This document shows, piece after piece, positions 51,662 to 63,082 of a DNA stretch of 64,000 nt. The stretch covers positions 1 to 64,000 of the forward strand of contig NZ_BBAJ01000004.1 in assembly GCF_001311195.1 (NCBI RefSeq), read 5' to 3'. Position numbers and translations under genes: made by a program. Under the pieces are notes generated by a model. The model worked only from the letters and a program-made list of their open reading frames with translations. It was not told the DNA's origin and did not search any database. Within the stretch, counting starts at the first letter, position 1, and each line of letters starts with the position of its first letter. The stretch is from Lacticaseibacillus camelliae DSM 22697 = JCM 13995. GTDB taxonomy: Bacteria; Bacillota; Bacilli; Lactobacillales; Lactobacillaceae.

Positions 51662-52684
51662 ATGACTGTTAAAATTGGTATCAATGGTTTTGGCCGTATC
51701 GGTCGTTTGGCCTTCCGTCGCATCTTTGAATTAGGTGCCAAGAGCAACGATATTGAAGTTGTTGCCATCAACGATCTGACCAGCCCAGCGATGTTGGCTC
51801 ACCTGCTGAAGTACGATTCTACTCATGGTACATTCCCTGGTGAAGTCAGCGCTACCGACAACGGTATCGTTGTTAACGGCAAGGAATACCGTGTTTATGC
51901 TGAACCTCAGGCTCAGAACATTCCTTGGGTTAAGAACGACGGCGTTCAGTACGTTCTGGAATGCACAGGCTTCTACACCTCAGCTGAAAAGGCTCAGGCT
52001 CACTTGGATGCCGGCGCAGAACGTGTTCTGATTTCCGCACCTGCTGGCAAGATCAAGACCATCGTTTACAACGTCAACGATGACACCTTGGACGCAAACG
52101 ACAAGATTGTTTCTGCCGGCTCTTGCACGACCAACTGCTTGGCCCCAATGGCTTACTTCCTGAACAAGGAATTCGGCATCGAAGTTGGTACCATGACAAC
52201 GGTTCACGCTTACACCTCCACTCAGATGCTGCTTGACGGCCCTGTTCGCGGTGGCAACCTGCGCGCTGCGCGTTCTGCTGCTGTTAACACCATCCCTCAC
52301 TCAACTGGTGCGGCTAAGGCTATCGGCATCGTTATCCCAGAACTGAACGGCAAGCTTCAGGGCCACGCACAGCGTGTCTCCGTTGTTGACGGCTCCCTGA
52401 CCGAATTGGTTTCCATCCTGAAGACCAAGAACGTGACGGCTGACCAGGTCAACGCTGCGATCAAGAAGCACACTGACGGCAACCCAAGCTTTGGCTACAA
52501 CGCTGACGAGATCGTTTCGTCTGACGTTATCGGCACAACCTACGGCTCAATCTTCGACCCTACCCAGACCGAAGTAACGACCGCCGGTGACTACCAGCTG
52601 GTTAAGACGGTTGCTTGGTACGACAACGAATATGGCTTCACTTGCCAGATGATTCGTACCCTGCTGAAGTTCGCGACTCTCTAA
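51662..52684 (+). CDS. gap: Glyceraldehyde-3-phosphate dehydrogenase
   Basis: This intact 340-residue NAD-dependent enzyme has the Rossmann start [18 protein letters not shown], catalytic Cys155 in [12 protein letters not shown] and the C-terminal [19 protein letters not shown]. Codon use is that of a highly expressed gene: all 11 Arg codons I counted are CGT or CGC, with no CGG, unlike most neighbours. A strong terminator follows, so gap may be made in excess over pgk-tpi-eno. Confidence 0.98.
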   Translation: MTVKIGINGFGRIGRLAFRRIFELGAKSNDIEVVAINDLTSPAMLAHLLKYDSTHGTFPGEVSATDNGIVVNGKEYRVYAEPQAQNIPWVKNDGVQYVLECTGFYTSAEKAQAHLDAGAERVLISAPAGKIKTIVYNVNDDTLDANDKIVSAGSCTTNCLAPMAYFLNKEFGIEVGTMTTVHAYTSTQMLLDGPVRGGNLRAARSAAVNTIPHSTGAAKAIGIVIPELNGKLQGHAQRVSVVDGSLTELVSILKTKNVTADQVNAAIKKHTDGNPSFGYNADEIVSSDVIGTTYGSIFDPTQTEVTTAGDYQLVKTVAWYDNEYGFTCQMIRTLLKFATL

Positions 52685-52727
52685 TTTAAAACCTTAGAGC
52701 ATTAACGATTTCAACCGTTATGAAGGG

Positions 52728-52760
52728 GGCGGAGGGAGTATCTCCCTCCGCCTTCTTTTT
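52728..52760 (+). terminator. Terminator between gap and pgk
   Basis: GGCGGAGGGAG / CTCCCTCCGCC, an 11-base perfect stem, then TTCTTTTT. Probably partial, as pgk belongs to the same operon in relatives. Confidence 0.85.
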
Positions 52761-52814
52761 ATGACAGAATGTGCAAAAACACACGCGCATTTCCCGGCCT
52801 ATTGTGGGCTGGGC

Positions 52815-52847
52815 TTGCCGTGCCAAACCGCTGGTTTGGTAGGGCAA
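52815..52847 (+). other. Large hairpin in the gap-pgk intergenic region
   Basis: TTGCC-g-TG-CCAAACC-gct-GGTTTGG-TA-g-GGCAA gives 14 paired positions with one G-G mismatch and a 3-base loop. No T tract follows. It lies 66 bases before the pgk start and may be an mRNA processing, stability or regulatory element. Confidence 0.6.
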
Positions 52848-52913
52848 ACCTAGTCCCCAGTGGCCAGGTGGATGTGCACAAAGCATTCCAACATTTTAGG
52901 AGGGTTTTATTCA

Positions 52914-54104
52914 ATGGCTAAATTGATCGTTTCTGATCTAGACGTGAAGGACAAAAAAGTCCTGATCCGCGTTGATTTCAACGTGCCGATCAAAGACGGC
53001 GTCATCGGTGATGACAACCGTATCGTGGCAGCACTGCCAACGATCCAATACGTGATCGACCATGGCGGCAAGGCAATCCTGCTGTCTCACTTGGGCCGCG
53101 TGAAGACCGAAGAAGACAAGGCTAAGTTGAGCCTGCGTCCAGTTGCAGAGCGTCTTTCCGAACTGCTGAAGAAGCCGGTTACCTTTGTCCCAGCCACTCG
53201 TGGCAAGGAACTTGAAGACGCAATCGCTAAGATGAACGACGGCGACGTTCTCGTCATGGAGAATACGCGCTTTGAAGACCTTGACGGCAAGAAAGAATCC
53301 GGCAACGATCCTGAACTGGGCAAGTACTGGGCATCCCTGGGCGACCTGTTCGTCAACGATGCGTTCGGTACCGCTCACCGTCAGCACGCTTCCAACGTCG
53401 GCATTGCGTCCAACATGCCGCAAACGGCTGCTGGTTTCTTGATGGAAAAGGAAATCAAGTTCTTGGGCAACGCGGTTGAAAACCCGAAGCGCCCATTCGT
53501 TGCCATCTTAGGTGGGGCGAAGGTTTCTGACAAGATCGGCGTGATCCGCAACCTGGTTCCTAAGGCTGACAAGATCATCGTCGGTGGCGGTATGACATAC
53601 ACCTTCTACGCGGCTAAGGGCCTGTCGGTTGGCAAGTCACTGGTTGAGAAGGATAAGATTGACCTGGCAAAGCAGATTATGGACGAAGCCGGCGACAAGC
53701 TTTTGCTGCCAGTTGACAACGTGGTCGCAACCGAGTTCTCGAATGATGCGCCGCACAAAGTTGTTGAAGGCGCCATTCCTGACGGTTACATGGCTTTGGA
53801 TATCGGTCCTAAGTCCATTCAGGACATCAAGGATGCGCTTAATGGTGCCAAGACGGTTGTTTGGAACGGCCCAATGGGCGTGTTCGAAATGCCGAACTAT
53901 GCTAAAGGCACCTTGGAAGTCGGCACAGCCCTTGGCGATCTCAAAGACGCAACCACGATCATTGGTGGTGGTGATTCGACCGCCGCTGCCAAGCAGCTCG
54001 GCATCGCACCGAAGATCACTCACATCTCCACTGGCGGTGGCGCAAGCCTTGAATACCTGGAAGGTAAGACTCTGCCAGGCATCGCGGCAATTTCCGACAA
54101 GTAA
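52914..54104 (+). CDS. pgk: Phosphoglycerate kinase
   Basis: This intact 396-residue enzyme makes ATP from 1,3-bisphosphoglycerate. Substrate site [10 protein letters not shown] with LLSHLGRVK, nucleotide site [13 protein letters not shown] and [12 protein letters not shown] at the end are present. ATG 52914 was chosen for its RBS AGGAGGG (52898-52904); the frame is open further upstream, but that part is not Pgk-like. It has codon bias like gap. Confidence 0.98.
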   Translation: MAKLIVSDLDVKDKKVLIRVDFNVPIKDGVIGDDNRIVAALPTIQYVIDHGGKAILLSHLGRVKTEEDKAKLSLRPVAERLSELLKKPVTFVPATRGKELEDAIAKMNDGDVLVMENTRFEDLDGKKESGNDPELGKYWASLGDLFVNDAFGTAHRQHASNVGIASNMPQTAAGFLMEKEIKFLGNAVENPKRPFVAILGGAKVSDKIGVIRNLVPKADKIIVGGGMTYTFYAAKGLSVGKSLVEKDKIDLAKQIMDEAGDKLLLPVDNVVATEFSNDAPHKVVEGAIPDGYMALDIGPKSIQDIKDALNGAKTVVWNGPMGVFEMPNYAKGTLEVGTALGDLKDATTIIGGGDSTAAAKQLGIAPKITHISTGGGASLEYLEGKTLPGIAAISDK

Positions 54105-54129
54105 GCTTCAGTCTGAAAGGAAGTTAATT

Positions 54130-54885
54130 ATGCGCACACCTATCATGGCCGGGAACTGGAAAATGAACAAGAACCCGGAAGAAACACAAGCATTCCTGGA
54201 CGGCGTTAAGGGTAAGCTCCCTGAATCCAGCAAGGTTCAGACCGTCATTGCTGCTCCTGCAATTGACCTGACCACACTGGTGGCCGGCGCCAAGGGCACA
54301 CCACTTCAGACTGCGGCAGAAAACTGCTACTTCGAAGATGCTGGTGCCTTCACTGGTGAAACCAGCCCGAAAGCCCTCAAGGACATGGGTCTGGACTATG
54401 TCGTGATCGGCCACAGCGAACGCCGCGGCTATTTCCACGAGACTGACCAGGACATCAACAAAAAGGCGAAGGCCATTTTGAAGAATGGCCTGCTGCCAAT
54501 CATCTGCTGTGGTGAAAGTCTCGACCAGCGTGAAGCTGGCCAGACCAACGACTGGGTTGCTTCTCAAGTTGAAGCAGCACTGGCTGGCATCTCGGCTGCT
54601 GACGTGAAAAACAGCGTCATCGCGTACGAACCGATTTGGGCCATTGGCACAGGCAAGACTGCCTCTGCTGATCAGGCACAAGAAGTCGTTGCGCACATTC
54701 GTTCAATCGTTGCGAAGCTTTACGATGCCGAGACTGCGGATGCTGTCCGCATTCTTTACGGCGGTTCCGTTAAGCCTGCAAACGTCAAGGAATTGATGGC
54801 CAAGCCTGATATCGATGGCGGCTTGGTTGGCGGTGCATCGATGGATCCAGAAAGCTTCGTTGCCTTGGCCAACTACCAAGACTAA
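54130..54885 (+). CDS. tpiA: Triosephosphate isomerase
   Basis: This intact 251-residue TIM barrel interconverts dihydroxyacetone phosphate and glyceraldehyde-3-phosphate. Catalytic Lys11 (GNWKMNK), His95 (IGHSERR) and Glu167 ([12 protein letters not shown]) are in place, and the C-terminal phosphate loop reads [11 protein letters not shown]. The start at 54130 follows GAAAGGAAG; the frame extends upstream over pgk but is not used. It lies 25 bases after pgk. Confidence 0.98.
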   Translation: MRTPIMAGNWKMNKNPEETQAFLDGVKGKLPESSKVQTVIAAPAIDLTTLVAGAKGTPLQTAAENCYFEDAGAFTGETSPKALKDMGLDYVVIGHSERRGYFHETDQDINKKAKAILKNGLLPIICCGESLDQREAGQTNDWVASQVEAALAGISAADVKNSVIAYEPIWAIGTGKTASADQAQEVVAHIRSIVAKLYDAETADAVRILYGGSVKPANVKELMAKPDIDGGLVGGASMDPESFVALANYQD

Positions 54886-54887
54886 TC

Positions 54888-54904
54888 CCACAGTTTTTCT
54901 GTGG
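54888..54904 (+). other. Hairpin in the tpiA-eno intergenic region
   Basis: CCACAG-TTTTT-CTGTGG is a perfect 6-base stem directly after the tpiA stop, without a following T tract. Confidence 0.5.
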
Positions 54905-54907
54905 TAA

Positions 54908-56262
<1,355 letters not shown>

Positions 56263-56306
56263 TCTGGCCCGCGCCAGTGCACATTTAACGTTGAGTTAAG
56301 TGCGAT

Positions 56307-56340
56307 AAAGCATCCTGCGATTCTGCAGGGTGCTTTTTTT
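56307..56340 (+). terminator. Rho-independent terminator after eno
   Basis: AAAGCATCCTGC / GCAGGGTGCTTT (one G-T) with a 6-base loop, then T run. Confidence 0.92.
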
Positions 56341-56358
56341 GATTGGTCAGCCGAAAAA

Positions 56359-56386
56359 TTCACACTTTCTTCACAATTCACTCGCA
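56359..56386 (+). promoter_or_regulatory. 11-base-period TTCACA repeats upstream of the MFS gene
   Basis: TTCACA occurs at 56359 and 56370, and the degenerate CTCGCA at 56381, all 11 bases apart. The spacing and TTNACA form resemble the candidate Pho box at pstS. Confidence 0.35.
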
Positions 56387-56436
56387 CACTATTATGTGAC
56401 TGTTTTTATTCTACCAACTCACGGGGGAGTGACATC

Positions 56437-57655
56437 ATGAACGAAGAACAAAGGGAAAAAAAAGCCCATGGCGGCGCAACCTGAACGTCTTGTGGGGGTG
56501 CACGTTTATTGCCGGGATCGCGTTTTCCGAAATCACCCCGTTCATGTCACTGTATGTCGGTGAGCTGGGCAATTTCACCAAGGCACAAGTCTCCCTGTAC
56601 TCCGGCCTCGTGTTCGCCGCGACTTTTTTTGTGACCGCCATTGTGTCGCCGCTGTGGGGCGCGCTGGCCGATCGTAAGGGCCGCAAGATCATGCTGATCC
56701 GCGCAGCGGTCGGCATGGCCGTCGCGATGTTTCTGATGGGGCTGGTCACCAACGTCTGGCAGCTGATCGGTCTGCGAGCGCTGCAGGGCCTGTTTTCGGG
56801 GTTCATTTCGAATGCGCAGGCGTTGATCGCCTCGCAGACGCCACGCAACCACGCCGGCAGGGCACTTGGCACGCTGGTGACGGGTTCCACCTCTGGCATG
56901 CTGATGGGGCCGGTGATTGGCGGGCTGCTGGCCCAGTTCATGTCGATCCGGGTGACCTTCTTTATCACTGCCGGGCTGTTGATGTTGGCGGGCCTTGCCT
57001 CAGCCTGTTCGTCAAAGAGTACTTTGTGCCGGCACCGCGTAAGAAAGGCGGCAAATCAGGTTTGGCCGGGTTGCTGGGCCAATTTGCGAACCCTAAGCTG
57101 ATCATTGTGCTGCTAATTTCGACCATGATCGTTCAGCTGGGTAACGCGTCGATTTCGCCAATCATCAGCCTTTACATCAAAGAGTTGATGCACAACGCCG
57201 GGCCAGTGGCCTTGGTGGCCGGGATCATTGCCGCCTTGCCTGGGCTGTCCAACATCTTAGCGGCGCCGCGGCTAGGTGACTATGGGGACAAACACGGCTC
57301 CGGCAAAGTGCTGATTGCGGGTTACTTGTTCGCGGTCGTCATGTACTTTCCCCAAGGCTTTGTCACCAGTGTTGTTCTGCTCGGGGTCCTGCGGTTTGCC
57401 ATTGGGATCTCCGATGGGGCACTGTTCCCCACGATTCAAACGCTGCTGACTAAGAACTCGCCGGCCTCGGCGACCTCAGCGATTTTCTCCTGGAACCAGT
57501 CGTTTCAGGCGCTGGGCAACATGTTTGGGGGCCTGCTGGGCGGGCTGCTCGGCGGGATCTTTAACTACAATGTCGTGTTTATCTCCACGGCCGCGTTGTT
57601 GCTCATCAACTTCATCATTTTGTGGTTCACGGAGCCGTCGCTTCGGCGCGGTTAG
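56437..57655 (+). CDS. MFS drug exporter, MdtG/PmrA-like (two frame breaks)
   Basis: About 406 residues with 12 membrane helices. The MFS motif A loop is seen in GALADRKGRKIMLIRAAVG, and LGTLVTGSTSGMLMGPVIGG is the antiporter motif C region, typical of drug:H+ antiporters of the DHA1 group. Breaks: A8 at 56456-56463 (nine expected, giving EKKSPWRRNLNVLWG) and one T missing near 57002 (FSLFVKEYFVPAP expected). The start has GGGGGAG eight bases upstream. It lies between eno and secG, an insertion relative to the usual eno-secG order. The substrate is unknown. Confidence 0.82.
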
Positions 57656-57658
57656 GTT

Positions 57659-57683
57659 CGCATTTTATGCGGCCCTTTTTTTT
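57659..57683 (+). terminator. Weak terminator after the MFS gene
   Basis: CGCAT-TTT-ATGCG followed, after GCCC, by a long T run. The stem is short, so confidence is low. Confidence 0.4.
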
Positions 57684-57719
57684 GCTGTATAATGGAATAA
57701 GTTTCTTTGGAGGTGTGAC

Positions 57720-59251
57720 ATGCAAAAGGCTTCAAAAACCGTCGATCCCACGCGGCTGCGCTTCGTCCTTTTTGGACTATTGGTGGGCCTTTTGACTGGC
57801 GCTGTGGTGGCGGCGTTTAGATTATCGATCGAGCGGATCTTGTCCTTCATGCAGTCGCTGTATCGCGCGGCGACCCCAGGGCTCTTGGCCTGATCGTGCT
57901 GGGCAGTATTGCCGCCGGCCTCGTCGTTGCCTGGATGCTGAAGAGTGAGCCGAATATCTCAGGGTCCGGGATCCCGCAGGTCGAAGGGCAGCTGCAAGGG
58001 GAGCTTGAGTTTCATTGGTGGTCGATCCTCTGGAAAAAGTTTGTCGCCGGGATCATCAGTATCGGCCCGGGGCTATTTCTGGGCCGGGAAGGGCCATCGA
58101 TTCAGCTGGGTGCCGCCGTGGGTCAAGGCGTCGCCCAAGGGTTTAAGAAACACGGGTCAGACCGGCGCATCATGATCGCCGCCGGGGCCGCCGGGGGCTT
58201 AGCCGCCGCGTTCAACGCGCCAATTGCCGGCACCATGTTTGTGCTTGAAGAGGTTTACCATAACTTTAGCCCACTGGTATGGATCACCAGTTTGGCAAGC
58301 GCCGTGGGGGCCAACTTCATTTCACTGAACGTCTTTGGTGAAGTGCCGGTTCTGCACTTGGTTTACGATCGCCCCTTGCCGGTTTCTTTGTACTGGCATT
58401 TGCTCCTTCTGGGGGTCCTGCTTGGTGTTTTAGGGTTCGCGTATCAAAAAAACGTTGCTCGCGATGCCCAAGCTGTATTCCTACACGCACATTCCGCGGG
58501 CGCTGCAGGGGCTGGTGCCGTTTCTTCTGGTGATTCCGATTGGCCTGCTGGATCCGGCCATTTTAGGCGGTGGCAACGGGCTGATCACTGGGTTTAACAG
58601 GAGCATTCCCGCGTTTGGGGTGCTGCTGGTGATTTTTGCGCTGCGGTTCGTTTTTTTCCATGGTTTCGTATGGGTCCGGGCTCCCCGGCGGGATTTTTCT
58701 ACCGATCCTGTCGCTTGGTGCGGTGATTGGGGCGGCTTACGCGGTGCTGATGGGCGACATCGGCTGGCTGCCGCGCGCCTACGAGATGAATCTGATCATT
58801 TTTGCCATGGCCGGGTACTTCGCCGGCATCGGCAAGGCGCCGTTTACCGCCATTTTGCTAATCACCGAGATGGTGGGCAACTTGACCAACCTGATGGCCA
58901 TGGCGGTGCTGTCTTTGGTCGCCTATGTGGTGGTCGACCTGTTGGTGGGGCCCGATTTATGAGTCGCTGCTGCGGCGGATGACAACCAAGAACCGGCTGC
59001 AGGCGATTCACCGCATGGACCGCCTGGAGCTGCCGGTGTACGCCGGTAGTGTTCTGGACGGCATGGCGGTGCGCGATTTTAAGTGGCCCAAGGAAACGCT
59101 GCTGATGGCGATCAGACGCGGCGAGGACAGCCTGTTGCCGCATGGTGACACCGTGATCCACGGCGGGGATACCCTGGTCATATTGACCGATGCCAGCCGG
59201 CGGGCGGCAGTGCGCAAGCGGCTGCACGAGCTGGCGGAAAAAAATGAGTGA
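57720..59251 (+). CDS. ClC family chloride channel/transporter with TrkA_C domain (frame broken four times)
   Basis: About 510 residues. ClC signatures: GSGIPQVEGQL, GREGPSIQLGAAVGQG and GGLAAAFNAPIAGTMFVLEE. A C-terminal TrkA_C-type ligand-binding domain follows (ELPVYAGSVLDGMAVRDF, then the region ending GGDTLVILTDAS). Known ClC proteins move Cl- in exchange for H+ or F-; the ion here is not determined. Breaks: one G missing near 57888, A7 at 58446-58452 (six expected), T7 at 58651-58657 (six expected) and a G4 run near 58947 (three expected). RBS TGGAGGTG. Confidence 0.88.
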
Positions 59252-59364
59252 GCAGGAGTCTTAACGAGGTTGCCCAGCGCGTGGTGATGCGCAAACTCGA
59301 CTGGTCTTGACGCTGAGTTTGTGATAATCTACTACTAGTAACCATTTGCAAGGGAGGGAAAAAC

Positions 59365-59601
59365 TTGCAGACCCTTTTTACGAATTTACTCATCATCGAC
59401 TCGATCCTCATCGTGATCGCGACCCTGATGCAGCCAAGTAAGCAGCAAGATGCTTTAAGTGCGCTGTCTGGCGGCGCCACCGACTTGTTTGGTAAGCAAA
59501 AATCACGGGGCTTTGAAGCGTTTATGGAAAAGGTGACCGTTGTACTGGGCGTCCTTTTCTTCGCCTTCTCGCTCGTCTTAGTGTATCTGGCATCCCACTA
59601 A
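59365..59601 (+). CDS. secG: Preprotein translocase subunit SecG
   Basis: This 78-residue SecG starts with TTG at 59365, supported by AGGGAGGG about nine bases upstream. Two membrane helices (TNLLIIDSILIVIATLM and VTVVLGVLFFAFSLVLVYL) flank the conserved cytosolic loop ALSGGATDLFGKQKSRGFE. It assists SecYEA translocation. It lies directly before rnr-smpB, the common lactobacillar order. Confidence 0.95.
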   Translation: MQTLFTNLLIIDSILIVIATLMQPSKQQDALSALSGGATDLFGKQKSRGFEAFMEKVTVVLGVLFFAFSLVLVYLASH

Positions 59602-59603
59602 CG

Positions 59604-59634
59604 AAGGTCTCCTGGTGAACAGGGGCCTTTTTTT
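59604..59634 (+). terminator. Rho-independent terminator after secG
   Basis: AAGGTCTCCTG pairs with CAGGGGCCTT (one bulge, one T-G) and is followed by T7. Confidence 0.8.
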
Positions 59635-59765
59635 GGAGGCAGGCACGTACGCAGCTGATTAAGCAAGCCGAAATTGCGGTGAGTGGTTTGGCTGGCCTGC
59701 GCTTGGATGCGGCCAATTAATTTAGAGATTGAAAGATTTTTATCAAAAGAAAACGAGGGACATGT

Positions 59766-62125
59766 ATGACCACAGTCGGCCACTTAAGAAATGAATTACT
59801 GGCGACGTTTCGGCGCAACCCGCAGATCGGTTTTTCCACTGCGTCGCTGAATCGCGCGCTCAAATTGACGTCTGCCGAGGACTTTAAGGTGATGGTGCAG
59901 GCGCTCACCGGGCTCGAAAATGATGACTTGATTCATCAAGACGATAATCAGCGCTACATGCTCGGCGGCAAGCCGCAGAGCCTGGAAGGCGTGTTCCACG
60001 GCAACGAAAAGGGCTTCGGCTTTGTTGCCATCGAAGACCAGGACAATGATATGTTCATTGCCCCGCCGAACACCAAGTTTGCCATGGACGGCGACACTGT
60101 CGAAGTGACGGTGGTGCACCAGGCCCGGCCCGGCGACACCCGCGGCCCTGAAGGCGCGGTCACGAAGGTGGTCGAGCGCAAGAATACGCGCTTGGTCGGC
60201 GAGTACGCGCCGCTGTCTGATGCGGAGCACAGTCGGACCGGGTTCATTGGCACGGTCACCAGTCATGAGAAAAAATTGGCGCGCTATCCGATTTTTATCA
60301 AGGATAACGGCACCGTGCCGGAACGCGGCGACATGATCATGGCCGAGATCACCGAGTTTCCGAACGCCGACCGGCCGAACAGCATGGTCGGTTTGATCGT
60401 TCAGAACCTGGGCAACAAGAACGCGCCTGGGGTCGACATCATGTCGCTGGTGCTGGCCAACGATATTTACGTGGATTACCCGGATGACGCGATGGCCCAG
60501 GCCAACGGCATTCCGGATCACGTGACGGCTGAGGACCGGTTGGGTCGCCGTGACATCACCGATCAGCCGGTGGTCACCATCGACGGCGATGACTCCAAGG
60601 ACTTCGATGACGCGGTGGTGGCATGGAAGCTGCCCAACGGCAATTACCATTTGGGTGTCCACATTGCGGATGTGTCCTACTACGTCACGGAAGGCTCGCC
60701 GCTGGACAAAGAAACATACAAGCGCGGCACCTCGACTTACTTGGTCGACCGTGTCATTCCGATGCTGCCATTCCGGCTCAGTAACGGTATCTGCTCGCTG
60801 AACCCGAATGAGGATCGCTTGGCCATGTCGTGTGACATGGAGATCGATGGCGAAGGCCATGTGGTCAGCCACGAGATTTACCAAAGCGTCATTCGGTCCC
60901 ACGGCCGCTTGACCTACAACAAGGTCAACCAGGTGCTCGATGGCGATCCTGATGCGACTGCCGAATACGGCGACTTGGTCCCAATGCTCAAGCTGATGGC
61001 GGACCTGCACAAGATCCTTTACAAGATGCGCCATGGCCGCGGCGCCATTGACTTTGAGGAAAATGAAGCCAAAATCATTGTGGATGATGAAGGCACCCGA
61101 CCGACATCGTGCTGCGCGAGCGCGGCGTGTCCGAGCGCATGATCGAAAGTTTCATGCTGCAAGCGAACGAAACGGTCGCCGAGCATTACAACCGCATGCA
61201 CGTGCCGTTCCTGTACCGGGTCCACGAGACGCCGGATGAGGACCGGATCAAGGACTTTGTTGATTTTCTGGCCACGTTCGGCCTGCAGGTCCCGATCAAA
61301 AAAGGGCAGCAGGTGACGCCAAAGATGCTGCAAAACGTCAACACCGAAGTCGCCGGCACACCAGAGGAAATGATGGTCAACGTCAAGATGCTGCGCAGCC
61401 TGAAGCAGGCGCGGTACTCTGACGAGCCCCTTGGCCACTTCGGGATCGCCGCCAAGTACTACTGCCACTTCACGAGCCCGATTCGCCGTTATCCTGACCT
61501 GGTCGTTCACCGGCTGATCCGGACTTACGCGATCGAAGGGACCGGTGACAACGTTCAAACCAAGTGGGCGGAGAAGCTGCCGGACATTGCGGCCCAGGCC
61601 TCGACCCGTGAGCGGCACAGTGTCGACGCCGAGCGCGCCGTGGACGACCTCAAGAAGGCCGAGTTCATGGCTGACAAGGTCGGCGAAGAGTTTGATGCCG
61701 TGGTTTCCGGCGTTGCCGGATTTGGGATGTTTGTGGCCCTGCCGAACACCGTTGAAGGGCTGGTCCACATCACCCGGATGACGGATGACTATTATGGCTT
61801 CCTGGAAAGCCAGATGGCGCTGATCGGCGAGCGCACCCACCATATCTACCGCATTGGGCAGCCGGTGCGGGTGAAGCTCGAAGCCGTCGACGTTGAACAG
61901 CGTCAGGTCGACTTTTCGCTGGTGCCGACGGCTGACACCCCGACAACCGATCTGGCCGTGCCGAAGCAGCCCCGCCGCCAGCCGCGGCACGATGACCACA
62001 AGGCCGGTGCGCCCAAGCCTGGCGATCAGGCAAGCGGCACAATGCCAAGCGCCCGACCGGCCACGCCAACCGTTCCGCAACACGATCGGCAGCCAGGTCA
62101 AGGGTCACGCGACCCGTGGTGGTAA
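59766..62125 (+). CDS. rnr: Ribonuclease R (one or more frame breaks)
   Basis: This 3'-5' exoribonuclease of about 786 residues degrades structured RNA and works with tmRNA-SmpB. An N-terminal helix-turn-helix, cold-shock-like domains, the RNB catalytic core (TIDGDDSKDFDDAVVAWKL, DVSYYVTEGSPLDKETYKRG, TSPIRRYPDLVVHRLIR) and a C-terminal S1 domain (VVSGVAGFGMFVALPNTVEG) are present. One base is missing near 61093 (EGHPTDIVLRERGV expected). The basic tail after 61940 is low-complexity; an alternative frame runs to 62157, so the exact C terminus is uncertain. Confidence 0.94.
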
Positions 62126-62161
62126 TAAAGGAAACAGACATTAGCCAAGGAAGGTGAGCCG

Positions 62162-62635
62162 ATGGCAAAGAAAATGAAGCCAAAGCCCGATAACCTACTG
62201 GCCCAAAACAAAAAGGCCTGGCACGATTACAACATTCTCGAAACTTACGAGGCGGGAATCGCCCTGACCGGGACTGAAATCAAGTCGGTGCGGGCAGGCA
62301 AGACCAACTTGCGTGATGGTTCATTCGCATTACGAATAATGAGGCCTGGCTGGTCAATGTGCACATCAGTCCTTACAAAGAGGGCAATCAGTTCAATGTT
62401 GACCCGCTGCGTTCTCGCAAGCTCTTGCTGCATAAAAAAAGAAATCGCCAAGCTGCTTGCTGCTTTGACCCAGCAGGGTAAAACCGCAGTGCCGCTGCGC
62501 ATGTACCTGAAGCATGGCTACGCGAAGGTGCTGATTGGCGTGGCGGAAGGTAAGAAGCTTTATGATAAGCGTGAAGCCTTAAAGAAAAAGGACCAGAAGC
62601 GTGAAATGGCCCGGGCACTGAAAGAACGCTATTAA
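62162..62635 (+). CDS. smpB: SsrA-binding protein SmpB (two compensating frame breaks)
   Basis: SmpB escorts tmRNA to stalled ribosomes. The 157-residue ORF looks intact, with [20 protein letters not shown] and [19 protein letters not shown] at the ends. Residues about 54-92, however, do not resemble SmpB. Adding one T near 62320 and removing one A from the A7 run at 62434-62440 restores [20 protein letters not shown] and the segment ending [11 protein letters not shown], which are true SmpB sequence. The protein sequence as written is therefore wrong in its core. RBS AAGGAAGG. Confidence 0.93.
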   Translation: MAKKMKPKPDNLLAQNKKAWHDYNILETYEAGIALTGTEIKSVRAGKTNLRDGSFALRIMRPGWSMCTSVLTKRAISSMLTRCVLASSCCIKKEIAKLLAALTQQGKTAVPLRMYLKHGYAKVLIGVAEGKKLYDKREALKKKDQKREMARALKERY

Positions 62636-62637
62636 CA

Positions 62638-62674
62638 CAAAAAAATCCAAGCCGGGTGGGCTTGGATTTTTTTG
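62638..62674. terminator. Bidirectional terminator between smpB and the HIRAN gene
   Basis: AAAAATCCAAGCC / GGCTTGGATTTTT hairpin with A and T flanks, between convergent genes. Confidence 0.9.
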
Positions 62675-62680
62675 TCGTCT

Positions 62681-63082
62681 TCAGAGCCGCAGAAACACGT
62701 CGAGCCGAATGTAGGGCCAATTGCCTTTCATGGTCCAATCGGTGATCTTGGCGTAGACGTTCAGGCCGGCGTCTAACAGGCGCGCGATGACGATGTTTTC
62801 TTTCTTTGGGAGGTAACCGAGCTTGCGGCCGCTGGGCGTTTCGACTCTGGTCGCGAACGCGTCATAGGCGTTTTTCTCGCGCAGCAGTTTGACCTGCATG
62901 CCCAGTTCCAGGTCGCTGGTCAAAGTTTCTGGGTCGGCGACATGGGCGGTCCCTGCGACGTGATGGTTGATGAGAAGGATCTCGTCTCCTCCGGCAACAT
63001 GCTCAGCTTGACTCGGCATCCCGCCATGCCAAGGGGTCAAGCCGCTACCACCGGCGACCGGCTTGATTTCAAATTCACTCAT
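62681..63082 (-). CDS. HIRAN domain protein
   Basis: 133 residues. After a Gly-rich N-terminal stretch of about 45 residues comes a HIRAN domain: GTAHVADPETL, MQVKLLREKNAYDAFATRV, RKLGYLPKKENIVIARLLDAG and a terminal beta strand. HIRAN domains bind DNA ends or stalled-fork DNA in the helicase HLTF; as stand-alone bacterial proteins their role is unknown. ATG 63082 was chosen because AGGAG lies nine bases upstream; ATG 63091 would abut that site. It overlaps the preceding J-domain-like gene by eight bases, so the two form an operon. Confidence 0.75.
   Translation of the reverse strand: MSEFEIKPVAGGSGLTPWHGGMPSQAEHVAGGDEILLINHHVAGTAHVADPETLTSDLELGMQVKLLREKNAYDAFATRVETPSGRKLGYLPKKENIVIARLLDAGLNVYAKITDWTMKGNWPYIRLDVFLRL

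Noticed and set aside
59636-59765. A short coding-like fragment (ending LAGLRLDAAN at a TAA) between secG and rnr, possibly a remnant of a lost gene
   Set aside because: It has no start codon or ribosome binding site and only about 25 codons. I cannot distinguish it from chance.
59796-61034. A 412-residue open frame on the minus strand opposite rnr (likewise 41020-42072 opposite uvrB, 61019-62101, and 4460-5347)
   Set aside because: Antisense shadows of strongly coding genes in high-GC DNA. They have no ribosome binding site, no recognisable domains and a composition dictated by the sense codons.
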